Part shown: one piece after another, positions 21,053 through 27,150 of the stretch
Layout of the letters: the number at the start of each line of letters is the position of its first letter
How positions within the stretch are numbered: position 1 is the first letter of the stretch
Assembly: GCA_010030605.1 (NCBI GenBank)
Contig: RHCK01000002.1
Span: 1 to 27,150 of the forward strand
Source of the DNA: Acidimicrobiia bacterium
GTDB taxonomy: Bacteria > Actinomycetota > Acidimicrobiia > Acidimicrobiales > Ilumatobacteraceae
DNA: 27,150 nucleotides
Direction of reading: 5' to 3'
Notes under the pieces: generated by a model
The model's input: the letters and a program-made list of their open reading frames with translations, nothing else
Told to the model about the DNA's origin: nothing
Database searches by the model: none
Translations under genes and position numbers: made by a program

Positions 21053-23077
21053 TCAGTGCAGAAGATCGTGGTCGACCAGGACGCCTCGCCCCTGACAATC
21101 GGGGCATTGGCCGGCGAAACTGGTCAGGAGACCCTCCCCGATTCGTTTGCGGGTCATCTCGACGAGACCCAGTTCGGAAATGTCGAACACCTGCGTACGG
21201 GTCTTGTCCCGGGACAACGCCGAGCGGAAGGCCTCCACCACTTTCTTGCGGTTCTCCTTGATCTCCATGTCGATGAAGTCGATCACGATGATTCCGCCGA
21301 TGTCGCGCAGCCGCAGTTGATGGGCCACCTCTTCGGCGGCCTCCAGATTGTTCTGGAAAACGGTGGCTTCGAGGTTCGAGGTTCCCACGTTGCGTCCGGT
21401 GTTGACGTCGATCACGGTCAAGGCTTCGGTGTGCTCGATGATCAGCGAGCCACCCGAGGGCAACCACACCTTGCGATCGAGCGCTTTGTGGATCTGTTCG
21501 TGCACGTGATGCTTCTCGAAGATGGGCAGCCCCTCGCTCGTGGCATCGAAGTACTCCACGCGATCGGCCAACTCGGGGTTGAAAGCTTGCACGTAATCGC
21601 GCACGTCCTCGTACAACTGACGATCGTCGATGACGACACCGCGATAGTCGCTGTTGAATTCCTCGCGAATGACCCGCACCGCCAGCGGTGGTTCGCGGTA
21701 CAGCAACGTCGGCCCGTTCGCCTTCTTGGCTTTGGCCTCGATGTCGTTCCACTGCTCGACCAAACGGGTCATGTCGGCCCGCAGTTCATGCTCGGTGGCG
21801 GTTTCGGCCGCGGTACGGACGATCAGTCCGTGTTCGGCGGGCTTCACCCGATCGAGAATGCTGCGAAGACGCTTTCGCTCGGCGTCGGGCAGGCGCTTCG
21901 AGATGCCGTACGTCTTGGAATTCGGAATCAGCACGACGAACCGACCCGGCAAGGAAACTTCCTGAGTCAGCCGTGCTCCCTTCACACCGATCGGGTTCTT
22001 GGTCACCTGACAGACGATGAGTTGCTTGCCCTTCAGGATCTGTTCGATACGGGGCTGACTGTCGACGATGTCCTCGGCGTCGTATTGCACGTCTCCGCGA
22101 TACAACACGGCGTTCTTCGGGGTGCCGATGTCGACGAACGCGGCCTCCATTCCGGGGAGCACGTTCTGCACCTTGCCGACGTAGATGTTCCCGTGGATCT
22201 GAGCCACGTCGTCGGCGGGGCGACTGACATAGTGCTCGATGAGGCTTCGTCCCTCGAGAACGGCGACCTGGGTGAGATTCGGTCGGACTTGCACGCACAT
22301 GAAGTGCCGCCCGATCGGGCGACCATTGCGCTCACGACCTCGACGTCGTTCGACAACGTCGGCGTCGGTGGAGCGACCGGCTCCTCGATCGTCGGAACCC
22401 GTGCCACGACCTCGACCGTTGCGGCGACGCTTCTTGCGCGCACCACCCTCGCTGGATCCACCAGCTGAACCATCAGGAGTCGCACCCGAGTCGGTTGCGG
22501 GAACCGCCGGCTTCGGATTCGGTTTGGCGCCTTTGTTTTGCTTGCCGCGACCAGGAGCCGTCTGTCCGGCTCGTGTGCCACCGGGCATGGTGACCGCCGG
22601 ACCCGATGACGGCGGCGCCGGACGGGTGTCGCCGATCTTGGGCCGTTGAACCACCGCTTGGGCGGCCACGTCGGGCGAAGGACGACCCTCGCTCATGCGC
22701 TCGGGCAATTCGGCCGGACTCGACGCATCATCGCCGTCATCAGAACCGTCGTCGTGTCCGTCATCGTCGAACTCGTCGTCGTCGCCGAATTCGTCATCAG
22801 CGGCATCGGATGAGGCGTCCGTCGTTCCGTTCACGCCTCCGTTCGGTCGTGGCCGATTACGACCTCCGCGCGAACCGCGACGACGCTTCTTGCGCGCGGG
22901 ATTGTTCGCCGCGGGAGACGATGAATCCGGAGACGATGAGTCCGTCGAGGACGAATCCGTTGCGGACGAATCCGGTGTCGATGTACTCGATTCAGTTGTG
23001 GTGGCTTCGGGCGACGTCGGCGTTTCGCCAACGACGGGCAATACGGGACGATCCAGGTGTTCCGGAGTCTCGGACAT
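21053..23077 (-). CDS. rng: RNase E/G family endoribonuclease with long disordered N-terminus
   Basis: A 674-residue Rne/Rng ribonuclease, acting in mRNA decay and rRNA processing. The first 255 or so residues are low complexity: Ser/Asp repeats (34-53), a basic KKRRRGSRGGRNRPRP patch (63-78), an Asp-rich run (91-117), Pro/Gly/Lys-rich linkers and a second basic patch. The catalytic part starts near residue 258 with FMCVQ, then an S1 domain (GNIYVGKVQNVLPGMEAAFVD), the RNase H-like/5'-sensor region, and the DNase I-like site with D557 in VIDVNTG and D600 in VIDFIDM. A zinc-link CPDCQGRG at 658-665 follows close to the end. It therefore has an N-terminal, not C-terminal, disordered arm, as in actinobacterial RNase E. 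The ATG has a good Shine-Dalgarno (AAAGGA). It follows the DUF2344 gene by 15 bases. Confidence 0.94.
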   Translation of the reverse strand: MSETPEHLDRPVLPVVGETPTSPEATTTESSTSTPDSSATDSSSTDSSSPDSSSPAANNPARKKRRRGSRGGRNRPRPNGGVNGTTDASSDAADDEFGDDDEFDDDGHDDGSDDGDDASSPAELPERMSEGRPSPDVAAQAVVQRPKIGDTRPAPPSSGPAVTMPGGTRAGQTAPGRGKQNKGAKPNPKPAVPATDSGATPDGSAGGSSEGGARKKRRRNGRGRGTGSDDRGAGRSTDADVVERRRGRERNGRPIGRHFMCVQVRPNLTQVAVLEGRSLIEHYVSRPADDVAQIHGNIYVGKVQNVLPGMEAAFVDIGTPKNAVLYRGDVQYDAEDIVDSQPRIEQILKGKQLIVCQVTKNPIGVKGARLTQEVSLPGRFVVLIPNSKTYGISKRLPDAERKRLRSILDRVKPAEHGLIVRTAAETATEHELRADMTRLVEQWNDIEAKAKKANGPTLLYREPPLAVRVIREEFNSDYRGVVIDDRQLYEDVRDYVQAFNPELADRVEYFDATSEGLPIFEKHHVHEQIHKALDRKVWLPSGGSLIIEHTEALTVIDVNTGRNVGTSNLEATVFQNNLEAAEEVAHQLRLRDIGGIIVIDFIDMEIKENRKKVVEAFRSALSRDKTRTQVFDISELGLVEMTRKRIGEGLLTSFAGQCPDCQGRGVLVDHDLLH
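22919..22978 (-). repeat. Four-copy 15-bp imperfect tandem repeat in the RNase E/G gene
   Basis: Four 15-base units in register encode TPDSS, ATDSS, STDSS and SPDSS (residues 34-53). Each unit keeps the pattern for D-S-S with varying synonymous codons and a variable first two positions. In-frame slippage would change the length without breaking the gene. Confidence 0.75.
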
Positions 23078-23092
23078 GACAATGTTCCTTTC

Positions 23093-23827
23093 TCATGCGC
23101 CCACCTCGGTGTGCGCTGGGCGAGCCGACAGCACGTCCACGTGCTCGCCGTCTCGCTCGATCATTTGGTTGATACGGAGTACCCGGGTGAGGTGATTCCA
23201 CGGCTCACATCCGGGTACGAGGGCTTCGACTAACTCGGTCGGTCGAATTCCGCGACCGGCGGTGGTGAGGGTTGCTTCGATGAGAACGCCACTGGATTCA
23301 CCCAGCCACAGTGGCGGTAAAAGTTCGGAGGTTTCGGTCGAGATGGTTCGCAGCCCGAGGATTCCCGATCGAATGTCGTCACGCCGGGATTCGCCCTTGC
23401 GTTCACGGTCGACCCACACCTCGCAAGCCGCGTTCAGTCGGTCGATGTTCCCCGACACGTCGGCAGCGTCGATGGCCATGACCCATGTCGTGGCCACCAC
23501 GTCTTCTTGCAGCGAGACCTCCGACGGCCCGCACTCGCGGATACCCGTGACGGCCATGCCAACGGGCAAGCTTTCGTCGAGTCGTCGAACCAAGGACTCC
23601 AGGTCGTCGACATCGTCGGCCAGGGTGACGTCGAGCAATTCCACCAACGACTCGGCGCCGGTGGGAAGCGCCAATCCGAACGCCATTTTCAAACGTGGGG
23701 TGAAACCAGTCGACATCGCCACCGGCACCTCGGCCTTGCGCAACGTGCGTTCCCAGATGCGTGCCACGTCGCGGTGACCCGTGAAACGGATCTTTCCCAA
23801 CTTCGAGTAGCTGACACGAACCTTCAT
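23093..23827 (-). CDS. DUF2344 / TIGR03936-type protein, radical SAM partner
   Basis: A 244-residue protein of the DUF2344 (TIGR03936) family. The N-terminus MKVRVSYSKLGKIRFTGHRDVARIWERTLRKA and the segment STGFTPRLKMAFGLALPTG are the family hallmarks. The function is uncharacterised, but the domain is either fused to or encoded next to a TIGR03960 radical SAM protein in many bacteria, as here. Its constant place upstream of RNase E/G and rplU-rpmA suggests a link to RNA or ribosome modification, which is inference. The ATG at 23827 is 4 bases after the radical SAM stop; a start seven codons upstream would overlap that gene. Confidence 0.9.
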   Translation of the reverse strand: MKVRVSYSKLGKIRFTGHRDVARIWERTLRKAEVPVAMSTGFTPRLKMAFGLALPTGAESLVELLDVTLADDVDDLESLVRRLDESLPVGMAVTGIRECGPSEVSLQEDVVATTWVMAIDAADVSGNIDRLNAACEVWVDRERKGESRRDDIRSGILGLRTISTETSELLPPLWLGESSGVLIEATLTTAGRGIRPTELVEALVPGCEPWNHLTRVLRINQMIERDGEHVDVLSARPAHTEVGA

Positions 23828-23831
23828 GACA

Positions 23832-25811
23832 TCACCCGCGACCCGCACTCACGACGTCGTGGTTCACGAGGCTCGGCTTCGGTCGCAAGGTGATCGGAAC
23901 CGATCCGCCGAAGGTCAGATTCTGACCGGTGCCCTGGCTGCCGCCAGCGGGAGCAACGGGCGAGGCCACGATGTGCTCGAGTCCGTCCCCGGTGCACACG
24001 CCACAGTCGTAGCACGGCGTCCAACGACAATCCTCGAGTCCGGCCTCGGCCAATGCCGATCGCCAGTCCTGCCACAAGAAGTCATGATGAAGGCCGGCCG
24101 ACAGGTGATGCCACGGAAACACTTCGTTCTCGTCACGATGCCGAGTGACGTACCAATCGACCGACAAACCTTCGGCGGCCATCGCGTCCAGCCAGCGATC
24201 GAGATCGAAGAACTCGGACCACTCCTGGAACGTTCCGCCCGCTCGCCACACACGCTCGATGACGGCTCCGACGCGACGGTCACCTCGACTGGCGATTCCC
24301 TCGGCCAGCGTGGCCGCGGGATCGTGCCACTTCACTTGCACACCCTTGGCTTTGCTGGCCGCCTCGCGAACCAATCCGATCTTGCGACGCAATTCGGGAA
24401 CGCCGTTCTGACCGAACCATTGGAACGGCGTGTGGGCCTTGGGAACGAACCCACCGACGCTCACGGTCACGCTGGCACGATTCGTGTGCTTCTTGCCGAT
24501 CGAGACGCAACCGGCCGCCAGGTCCACGATCCCTTCGGTGTCGACGTCGGTCTCGGTGGGCAGGCCGGTGAGGAAATACAACTTCATCCGCGACCAACCC
24601 GACGAAAAGGCCGACTCGACCGCACCGTACAGATCGTCTTCGGTGATGAGTTTGTTGATCACCGTTCGCAAACGCCACGTACCCGCCTCCGGGGCGAAGG
24701 TCAGACCGCTTCGACGACCGCTGGCCACTTTGGCCGCCAAACCGACCGTGAAGGCGTCGACGCGCAACGAGGGAAGGCTGACCGTCGGGGCCCCACAGGC
24801 GGTGGGATCCGGAACGATCGACGTCACCACGGATTCGATTCCACTGAAGTCGGCGGTCGACAACGACGTGAGGCTGACTTCGTTGTATCCGGTGCGCTTC
24901 AAGCCTTCGGTGATCATCGTGCGCACTTGCTCGGCGGGACGTTCACGGACCGGTCTCGTGATCATGCCCGCCTGACAGAATCGACATCCACGCGTGCACC
25001 CACGGAACACCTCGACGGCCAATCGATCGTGAACCACTTCGGTGAGCGGAGCCAACGGGCGCTTGGGATATTGCCATTGTCCGAGATCGGACACGGTGCG
25101 CTTCGTGACGAGTTCGGGAACATCGGGATAGGCGGGAGTGATGCCCACTACCCGATCGCCGTCGTACTCCACGTCGTACATCGACGGCACGTAGACACCG
25201 GGAATCTGGGCGAGTCGACGAAGAACCGCGGATCGAGAACCCTCGGTGCGACCCGACGACTTCCATTCGCGCACGACATCGGTGATCTCCCCGATCACCT
25301 CTTCGCCTTCCCCCAGGACGGCGCAGTCGATGAAGTCGGCCATGGGCTCGGGGTTGAACGCGGCGTGTCCGCCGATGATCACCAACGGATGCTCCGGTCG
25401 TCGTTGGTCGGCGCGCACCGGGAATCCGGCCAAATCGACCATGTTCAGAACGTTCGTGTACACGAGTTCGGCCGACAGATTGAACGCGAGGATGTCGAAC
25501 TCGTCCGCGGAGCGGTGCGTGTCCACCGAGAACAACGGGATTCCCCGCTCTCGCATCAGTTTCTCGAGGTCGACCCAGGGCGCGTAGGAACGCTCGGCGA
25601 CGGCGTCGGGGCGCTCATTCAGGATCTCGTAGAGGATCTGCAAGCCCTGATTGGGCAGGCCGACCTCGTACACATCGGGGTAGGCCAGGAGCCAGGCCAC
25701 TTTGCCGTGACCGTGCTGGGGCGACGCTGCCCCGTCCTCGCACCCGATGTAGCGGGCTGGTTTGCGCACCCTCGCCAGGAGCGGTTCGAGCCGCGACCAG
25801 AGGGATGACAT
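23832..25811 (-). CDS. B12-binding-like radical SAM protein, TIGR03960 type
   Basis: A 659-residue radical SAM protein. The N-terminal part (LLAYPDVYEVGLPNQGLQILYEILN, then SVDTHRSADEFDILAFNLSAELVYTN and IIGGHAAFNPEP) resembles a cobalamin-binding Rossmann region without an obvious DxHxxG motif. The radical SAM core has the cluster motif C272-x3-C276-x2-C279 in FRGCTRGCRFCQAG, then LPSLRVDAF and FAPEAGTWRLR. A C-terminal CYDCGVCTGDG could hold a second metal cluster. The reaction is unknown; the genes TIGR03960-TIGR03936 travel together beside rng-rplU-rpmA. The ATG at 25811 (MSSLWSRLEPLLARV) is the family start. TACACT lies 9 nt upstream and a perfect palindrome further up. rodA ends 75 bases before it. 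Confidence 0.92.
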   Translation of the reverse strand: MSSLWSRLEPLLARVRKPARYIGCEDGAASPQHGHGKVAWLLAYPDVYEVGLPNQGLQILYEILNERPDAVAERSYAPWVDLEKLMRERGIPLFSVDTHRSADEFDILAFNLSAELVYTNVLNMVDLAGFPVRADQRRPEHPLVIIGGHAAFNPEPMADFIDCAVLGEGEEVIGEITDVVREWKSSGRTEGSRSAVLRRLAQIPGVYVPSMYDVEYDGDRVVGITPAYPDVPELVTKRTVSDLGQWQYPKRPLAPLTEVVHDRLAVEVFRGCTRGCRFCQAGMITRPVRERPAEQVRTMITEGLKRTGYNEVSLTSLSTADFSGIESVVTSIVPDPTACGAPTVSLPSLRVDAFTVGLAAKVASGRRSGLTFAPEAGTWRLRTVINKLITEDDLYGAVESAFSSGWSRMKLYFLTGLPTETDVDTEGIVDLAAGCVSIGKKHTNRASVTVSVGGFVPKAHTPFQWFGQNGVPELRRKIGLVREAASKAKGVQVKWHDPAATLAEGIASRGDRRVGAVIERVWRAGGTFQEWSEFFDLDRWLDAMAAEGLSVDWYVTRHRDENEVFPWHHLSAGLHHDFLWQDWRSALAEAGLEDCRWTPCYDCGVCTGDGLEHIVASPVAPAGGSQGTGQNLTFGGSVPITLRPKPSLVNHDVVSAGRG

Positions 25812-25820
25812 GACCCCCAA

Positions 25821-25826
25821 AGTGTA
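25821..25826 (-). promoter_or_regulatory. Candidate -10 element (TACACT) before the radical SAM gene
   Basis: On the minus strand TACACT lies 9 nt before the ATG at 25811, giving a leader of only 2-3 bases. The palindrome at 25844-25862 would overlap the -35 region, in a position suited to an operator. No good -35 hexamer was seen. Confidence 0.35.
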
Positions 25827-25843
25827 CCGGCGACCCCGAACCA

Positions 25844-25862
25844 CCACAGGTCGAACCTGTGG
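25844..25862. promoter_or_regulatory. Perfect 8-bp palindrome with 3-base spacer, overlapping a DnaA-box-like 9-mer
   Basis: CCACAGGT (25844-25851) and ACCTGTGG (25855-25862) are exact inverted copies around CGA. The right arm runs into TGTGGATAA at 25858-25866, the complement of TTATCCACA, which matches the classical DnaA-box consensus TTATNCACA. It lies between rodA and the radical SAM gene. No T-run follows, so it does not look like an intrinsic terminator. An operator is the simplest reading, unproven. Confidence 0.5.
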
Positions 25863-25886
25863 ATAACCGCACCTCCGTCGGTGATG

Positions 25887-27050
25887 TCAGCGCAAACGGC
25901 GCATGTGGACGCTTTCGACCAAGCCGATCATGATGGCGAAGGCGATCAACGACGACCCGCCGTAGCTCACGAAGGGCAAGGGCACCCCGGTCACCGGCAT
26001 GATTCCCATGGTCATGCCGATGTTCTGGAAGACGTGCCAAAGAACGACCCCGAAGATGCCGGCGCACAAATACGACCCGAACGCATCGCGGGCCAGGTTG
26101 GCCACGCGCCAGATGCGGAACAACATCAGACCGAACAACCCCACCACCAGTCCCCCGCCGATCATTCCGAACTGCTCGGCCACGGCCGAGAAGATGAAGT
26201 CGCTCTGCTGCACCGGAATGAATTTGCCGTTGGTGAGCGGCCCCTGGAGATAACCCTTGCCGAACCATCCCCCCGTGGCCACGGCGCGCTTGGCGTAGCG
26301 AACCTGGAACACGTACTGCTGCAAACTCTCCTCACTGGAGTTCTGATTGATAAACGCTTCGATACGACGCAGCTGGTAGCGGTCGACGATCCCGGCCACG
26401 ATGGCGGCGGCGATGGTGGCCACCGTCAACATCGAGATGAGCAACAGGTACCTCAACTTGGCACCCGCCATCACCAGGACGCAGATCGCTCCGACGATCA
26501 TCACGAACGCCGACCCCAAGTCGGGCTGAACGATAATGAGAGCGACGGGCACGCCCACCAACAAAAGCCCGGTGATGAACTGCGAGTAGCTCATCACCGA
26601 TTCACGGGACTCGCTGTAATACGCCGCCAACGCCACGAGCACCGCGGGCTTGGCGAATTCGGCGGGCTGGAAGGCGATCGGTCCGAGGTCGAACGACAAG
26701 CGCGCGCCTCCGCGCAACGCTCCGGCGGAGAGCACCAGCAGAAGCGCGATGATCGAAACTCCGTACAAGAAATAGGCCCGATCGTTCAAAAGTGTGTAGT
26801 CGAACGACATCACCACCGCCAGCGCCACCCCCGACACGATGATGAAGATCACCTGACGGGTGGCGAACCAATAGGGATCACCATCGATCTTCCAGAAAGT
26901 CGCGCTGTAGATGGCGAAGGCGCCGACCACGGCGAGAATCACGACCGTGGAGATCAGCACCCAGTCGATGTTGCGACGGGGTGATCCCAAACTCGAACGA
27001 ATGTTGCCGAGCCCACTGTTCGGACGTCGCCTCAATATGGGCATCGACAT
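25887..27050 (-). CDS. rodA: Rod shape-determining SEDS glycosyltransferase RodA
   Basis: A 387-residue SEDS-family protein with about 10 membrane helices that polymerises lipid II into glycan strands during side-wall growth, working with a class B PBP. Key segments are FQPAEFAKPAVLVALAAYY, VQPDLGSAFVMI, QQSDFIFSAVAEQFG (with the catalytic Asp of SEDS proteins) and the C-terminal signature MPVTGVPLPFVSYGGSS. The N-terminus carries a short basic tail before the first helix. The ATG at 27050 overlaps the stop of the upstream gene as TGATG; a TTG further up is possible but lies inside that gene. The overlap with a probable PBP2 gene supports RodA rather than FtsW. Confidence 0.95.
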   Translation of the reverse strand: MSMPILRRRPNSGLGNIRSSLGSPRRNIDWVLISTVVILAVVGAFAIYSATFWKIDGDPYWFATRQVIFIIVSGVALAVVMSFDYTLLNDRAYFLYGVSIIALLLVLSAGALRGGARLSFDLGPIAFQPAEFAKPAVLVALAAYYSESRESVMSYSQFITGLLLVGVPVALIIVQPDLGSAFVMIVGAICVLVMAGAKLRYLLLISMLTVATIAAAIVAGIVDRYQLRRIEAFINQNSSEESLQQYVFQVRYAKRAVATGGWFGKGYLQGPLTNGKFIPVQQSDFIFSAVAEQFGMIGGGLVVGLFGLMLFRIWRVANLARDAFGSYLCAGIFGVVLWHVFQNIGMTMGIMPVTGVPLPFVSYGGSSLIAFAIMIGLVESVHMRRLR

Positions 27051-27150
27051 CAGTCGCGACCCCCATAGGCGGCTCCGCCGAGACAACGCGTGCTCGGCAG
27101 ACGACGTTCTGGCGCGGCAACCAGAGAGTCGGTGTTCAACGGATTCGAGG
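27050..27150 (-). CDS. 3' end of upstream gene, probably PBP2 (class B penicillin-binding protein)
   Basis: Reading the minus strand from 27148 gives an open frame of 32 codons ending in a TGA at 27050-27052 that overlaps the rodA start (TGATG). The residues (NPLNTDSLVAAPERRLPS then GGAAYGGRD) contain no catalytic motif. The identification as PBP2/mrdA rests on the conserved mrdA-rodA order and translational coupling, not on domain evidence. Confidence 0.45.
   Translation of the reverse strand, partial: SNPLNTDSLVAAPERRLPSTRCLGGAAYGGRD

Noticed and set aside
20825..22468. A 547-codon plus-strand open frame opposite rplU and RNase E/G
   Set aside because: It spans two real minus-strand genes and the gap between them, and its translation has no family signature. 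It is an antisense shadow.
22735..22805. GAC/GAT-rich stretch as a possible simple-sequence DNA element
   Set aside because: It is explained by the acidic Asp run of the RNase E/G N-terminal arm and has no regular unit length.
23826..25808. A 660-codon open frame on the plus strand covering almost the whole radical SAM gene
   Set aside because: It mirrors the radical SAM gene codon for codon on the opposite strand; its product has no recognisable domain and is rich in Arg, His and Gly, as expected for antisense frames in GC-rich genes.
25881..26984. A 367-codon plus-strand open frame opposite rodA
   Set aside because: His/Asp/Gly-rich antisense translation of membrane helices. The apparent His-rich metal-binding look is an artefact of Val/Met/Ile codons read backwards.
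1..27150. Search for mobile elements, CRISPR arrays, tRNA/rRNA genes, phage or defence genes
   Set aside because: No transposase, integrase, direct-repeat array, tRNA-like cloverleaf or defence-type protein was recognised. The gene content is core metabolism, envelope and ribosome functions throughout.

Overview
The window is a dense, GC-rich stretch of bacterial chromosome. Its housekeeping genes have an actinobacterial character: an MtrA/MtrB/LpqB-like signalling trio, a PimB'-like glycosyltransferase beside an SRPBCC protein and a ROK glucokinase, and a rodA - radical SAM - DUF2344 - RNase E/G - rplU - rpmA run. Several genes have no Shine-Dalgarno sequence but carry a TANNNT element 6-7 nt before the start codon, the layout of leaderless actinobacterial promoters. 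The small LpqB-like lipoprotein and the general gene content would fit Acidimicrobiia, but that placement is inference. I see no rRNA, tRNA, CRISPR array, transposase, integrase or phage gene. No gap between genes exceeds about 100 bases.

Layout. (1) 1-2951, plus strand: the end of an inositol-monophosphatase-like gene, then response regulator, sensor kinase and GerMN lipoprotein. (2) 2962-3996, minus: phosphofructokinase. (3) 4075-5945, plus: a small membrane protein translationally coupled to glycerol kinase. (4) 5939-14930, minus: a long co-directional series. In transcription order it is MoxR ATPase, CoxE-like VWA protein, histidine phosphatase, GMC oxidoreductase, a four-cysteine small protein, a broken queG, a truncated PimB'-like glycosyltransferase, a small membrane protein, an SRPBCC protein, ROK glucokinase and an ACT-domain protein. 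(5) 15025-16785, plus: murJ. (6) 16771-19151, minus: obgE then proB. (7) 19249-20394, plus: dgt. (8) 20411-27150, minus: the 3' end of a probable PBP2 gene, rodA, radical SAM protein, DUF2344 protein, RNase E/G, rplU, rpmA.

How the genes fit together. Cell-envelope growth recurs: the mtrAB-like system, MurJ (lipid II flippase), RodA with its probable PBP2 partner, and the PimB'-like enzyme. Central carbon entry is represented by Pfk, GlpK and a ROK sugar kinase. Ribosome and RNA functions cluster at rng-rplU-rpmA and obgE, with dgt inserted head-to-head against obgE and tail-to-tail with rpmA.

Most notable observations. Two neighbouring genes, queG and the PimB'-like glycosyltransferase, each show an apparent deletion with frame loss within about 1.2 kb. 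The queG lesion removes the whole iron-sulfur domain. The other main signal is a repeated leaderless-promoter architecture at six genes. Smaller points are a Pfk with a GGNGS/PKTIDND active-site combination, an Obg with a degenerate G4 motif, a 250-residue disordered extension on RNase E/G containing a 15-bp tandem repeat, and a perfect palindrome overlapping a DnaA-box-like sequence upstream of the radical SAM gene. I found no convincing wholly new multi-gene system.
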